Assembly (NCBI GenBank): GCA_030427505.1
Contig: JAUICH010000001.1
Location: 372,001 to 436,000, forward strand
Direction: 5' to 3'
Length of the DNA: 64,000 nt
Origin: Verrucomicrobiia bacterium
GTDB lineage: Bacteria > Verrucomicrobiota > Verrucomicrobiia > Verrucomicrobiales > DEV007
The position numbers and the translations under genes are program-made. The notes beneath the pieces are model-generated. The model made no database searches, was not told the DNA's origin, and saw only the letters and a list, made by a program, of their open reading frames with translations. Positions 62,584 to 64,000 of this stretch are shown here, piece by piece. Position 1 is the stretch's first letter; every line of letters starts with the position of its first letter.

Positions 62584-64000
62584 TCAGGAAACTGTCTTTC
62601 CAAGAAGGGCGGCTTGTTGCCTTCCAATCCGGACGACAAGCTCTGGCAAGGCTAGAACGTCCTGCAACGCGGTGCGGAAGTTCACGATGCAGGCGCGGAG
62701 GACGTAGTCCCCTTTCAGCACGGCATTGGAGACAAAGGCGTCTCCCTCCTTCTGAAGCTGTTCGAGGAGCGCTTCGTTGAGTTGGTTTAGGTAGGCTTGC
62801 CGGGTTTCCCCGGTCATGTCCAGGCCGTGGGGAACGTAGCGAAAGGTAACGATGCTGAGGTGGCGGGTAAACGCTTCCAACTCCGGATGCTCGTGAACGG
62901 CGGCGTGTATGGCCTGGGCGAGCCGGATGTCCTGCCGGATCATCTTGACGAAAGCCTTGCTGCCCACTTGGCGGAAAGCCAGCCAGACTTTCAGGGCGCG
63001 AAAGCCGCGGGAATTTTGCAAACCCAGCTCGTAGAAATTCGTGGGCGGTTCCTCGCCTTCCAGGTCAAAACGGTAGTAATCCGGGTGAAAGCTGAACGCG
63101 TCTGGTAGCGCTTTGGGATCGCGAACCAGGACGCAGCCGGCCTCCAGCGGGCTATATAGCCACTTGTGCGGGTCCAGTGCGAGGGAATCCGCGCGGCGGA
63201 TGGCCTTCAGGTCGTCGCTGGCCTCGGGTAGGGCCGCGGCGGGACCGCCGTAGGCGCCGTCCACATGCAGCCATAGATTGTAGCGTTCGCAGACGTTCGC
63301 GATCGCCTGAATGGGATCGACCGCACCGGTGCCGACCGTGCCGGCGGTGGCCGCGACCAGGAGGGGAATCGTACCCTTTTCCAAGTCGGCGGCGATCTGG
63401 GTTTCCAGGGCGGCTACATCCATTCGCTGATCGCGGTCGCTGGGTATCCACCGGATGGCGCCGGTGCCCAGGCCAAAAAGATCGGCGGCCTTCTGGACCC
63501 AGGTATGGGTGGCGTCCGAGCAGTAAACGCACACCGGTGTGGTGTGGTTTTGCAGGCCTTCCTTGCGAATGTCCCAGGGCGTCTTGGCTTTTCGTCCCGC
63601 CAGGAAGCCGGCGAAATTCGCCATATTGCCACCGCTGACCATGAGACCGCCGCAACCTTCCGGGTACCCCACAAACTCGGCAATCCAGCGGATGGTCTGG
63701 ACCTCGATCTCGCTGGCCAGAGGCGAAAGCTGCCAGGCCCCTACGTTCGGGTTCAGGGTGGAGGCGAGGAAATCCCCCAGGGCTCCGATAGGCGCGGCGG
63801 AAGAGGTGACGTAGCCCCAGAAACGCGGGTGACCGTTGAAGAGGGAATGCGCCACCATCTGCGCGGTGACTTCCTTGAGCAGCCCCAGAGTGTCTGTTCC
63901 TTCGTGTGGCAGGGGCGCCTGGCCCAGTAGAGACTTGAGACTCGATACAGTGGGCGAAGACGTGACTTTTCTGCTGGGCAGGGAACCGAGAAAGTCCGCG
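62584..64000 (-). CDS. PLP-dependent group II decarboxylase (5' end outside the window)
   Basis: An enzyme of the pyridoxal-phosphate group II decarboxylase family (glutamate, aromatic amino acid or diaminobutyrate decarboxylases). At least 471 residues are seen and the frame is open to the window end, so the start lies beyond. Landmarks: HPRFWGYVTSSAAPIG, ASEIEVQTIRWIAEFVGYP, GLMVSGGNMANFAGF, VDGAYGGPAAAL and SLALDPHKWLYSPLEAG with the PLP-binding Lys. Substrate specificity cannot be told. Confidence 0.9.
   Translation of the reverse strand, partial: ADFLGSLPSRKVTSSPTVSSLKSLLGQAPLPHEGTDTLGLLKEVTAQMVAHSLFNGHPRFWGYVTSSAAPIGALGDFLASTLNPNVGAWQLSPLASEIEVQTIRWIAEFVGYPEGCGGLMVSGGNMANFAGFLAGRKAKTPWDIRKEGLQNHTTPVCVYCSDATHTWVQKAADLFGLGTGAIRWIPSDRDQRMDVAALETQIAADLEKGTIPLLVAATAGTVGTGAVDPIQAIANVCERYNLWLHVDGAYGGPAAALPEASDDLKAIRRADSLALDPHKWLYSPLEAGCVLVRDPKALPDAFSFHPDYYRFDLEGEEPPTNFYELGLQNSRGFRALKVWLAFRQVGSKAFVKMIRQDIRLAQAIHAAVHEHPELEAFTRHLSIVTFRYVPHGLDMTGETRQAYLNQLNEALLEQLQKEGDAFVSNAVLKGDYVLRACIVNFRTALQDVLALPELVVRIGRQQAALLGKTVS

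Noticed and set aside
1-64000. CRISPR arrays, rRNA genes, integrases or prophage blocks
   Set aside because: None were seen: no regularly spaced direct repeats, no rRNA-like stretches and no integrase or phage structural proteins.

Overview
The window looks like chromosomal DNA of a high-GC member of the PVC group, most likely a Verrucomicrobiota bacterium. Reasons visible in the sequence: a large secreted protein combining c-type heme motifs, WD40 repeats and DUF1549/DUF1553 domains, followed by a Tat-exported DUF1501 protein; a secreted beta-propeller protein with a PVC-type C-terminal heme domain; a Tat-exported TIM-barrel protein beside a sulfatase; and a lone type II-style prepilin of the kind abundant in this group. 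No rRNA, CRISPR array or phage was found. One clear tRNA (Tyr, GTA) is present. Several starts are TTG or GTG and Shine-Dalgarno signals are weak, so a number of start sites are judgement calls.

Layout. 1-10.5 kb: tail of a TRAP-type permease, a PVC heme protein, and the DUF1553/DUF1501 pair, all for secreted degradation or redox functions. 10.7-15 kb: secreted or envelope proteins (SGNH/AlgX-like, jelly-roll-like, beta-helix, small membrane protein). 15.2-18.4 kb: lipoprotein-moeA, a HAD phosphatase, and a membrane-anchored coiled-coil protein. 18.6-21.4 kb: a large uncharacterised P-loop ATPase divergent from the coiled-coil gene across an AT-rich gap. 21.4-33.2 kb: YqgE, trpD, NamZ-type muramidase, CPA1 antiporter, queA, a glycosidase-glycosyltransferase fusion, ECF sigma factor, enoyl reductase, xseA, prepilin. 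33.4-41.4 kb: glgB with a GT4 glycosyltransferase, FAD dehydrogenase, DUF456, nitroreductase, DksA-like protein, peroxiredoxin. 41.6-53.4 kb: aconitase, an ethylene-receptor-like PAS protein, an MFS transporter broken by one in-frame TGA, sulfatase, TIM-barrel protein, C39-like lipoprotein, GTP-type PEP carboxykinase. 53.4-64 kb: cytochrome c, a gap with two tandem MITE-like elements, tRNA-Tyr, PQQ-type propeller protein, DUF2959 lipoprotein, a third MITE-like element, hybrid histidine kinase, polysaccharide lyase and its truncated duplicate, NlpC-like lipoprotein, and a PLP decarboxylase cut by the window end.

Themes. Central metabolism (aconitase, PEPCK, glycogen branching) is mixed with an accessory polysaccharide-degrading set (sulfatase, lyase, PVC cytochromes). 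The most notable items are a protein keeping all seven residues known to matter for ethylene binding in plant ETR1 but lacking a kinase, a glycosidase-GT2 fusion, the uncharacterised ATPase locus, and three small non-autonomous transposable elements with recognisable inverted repeats and target duplications.
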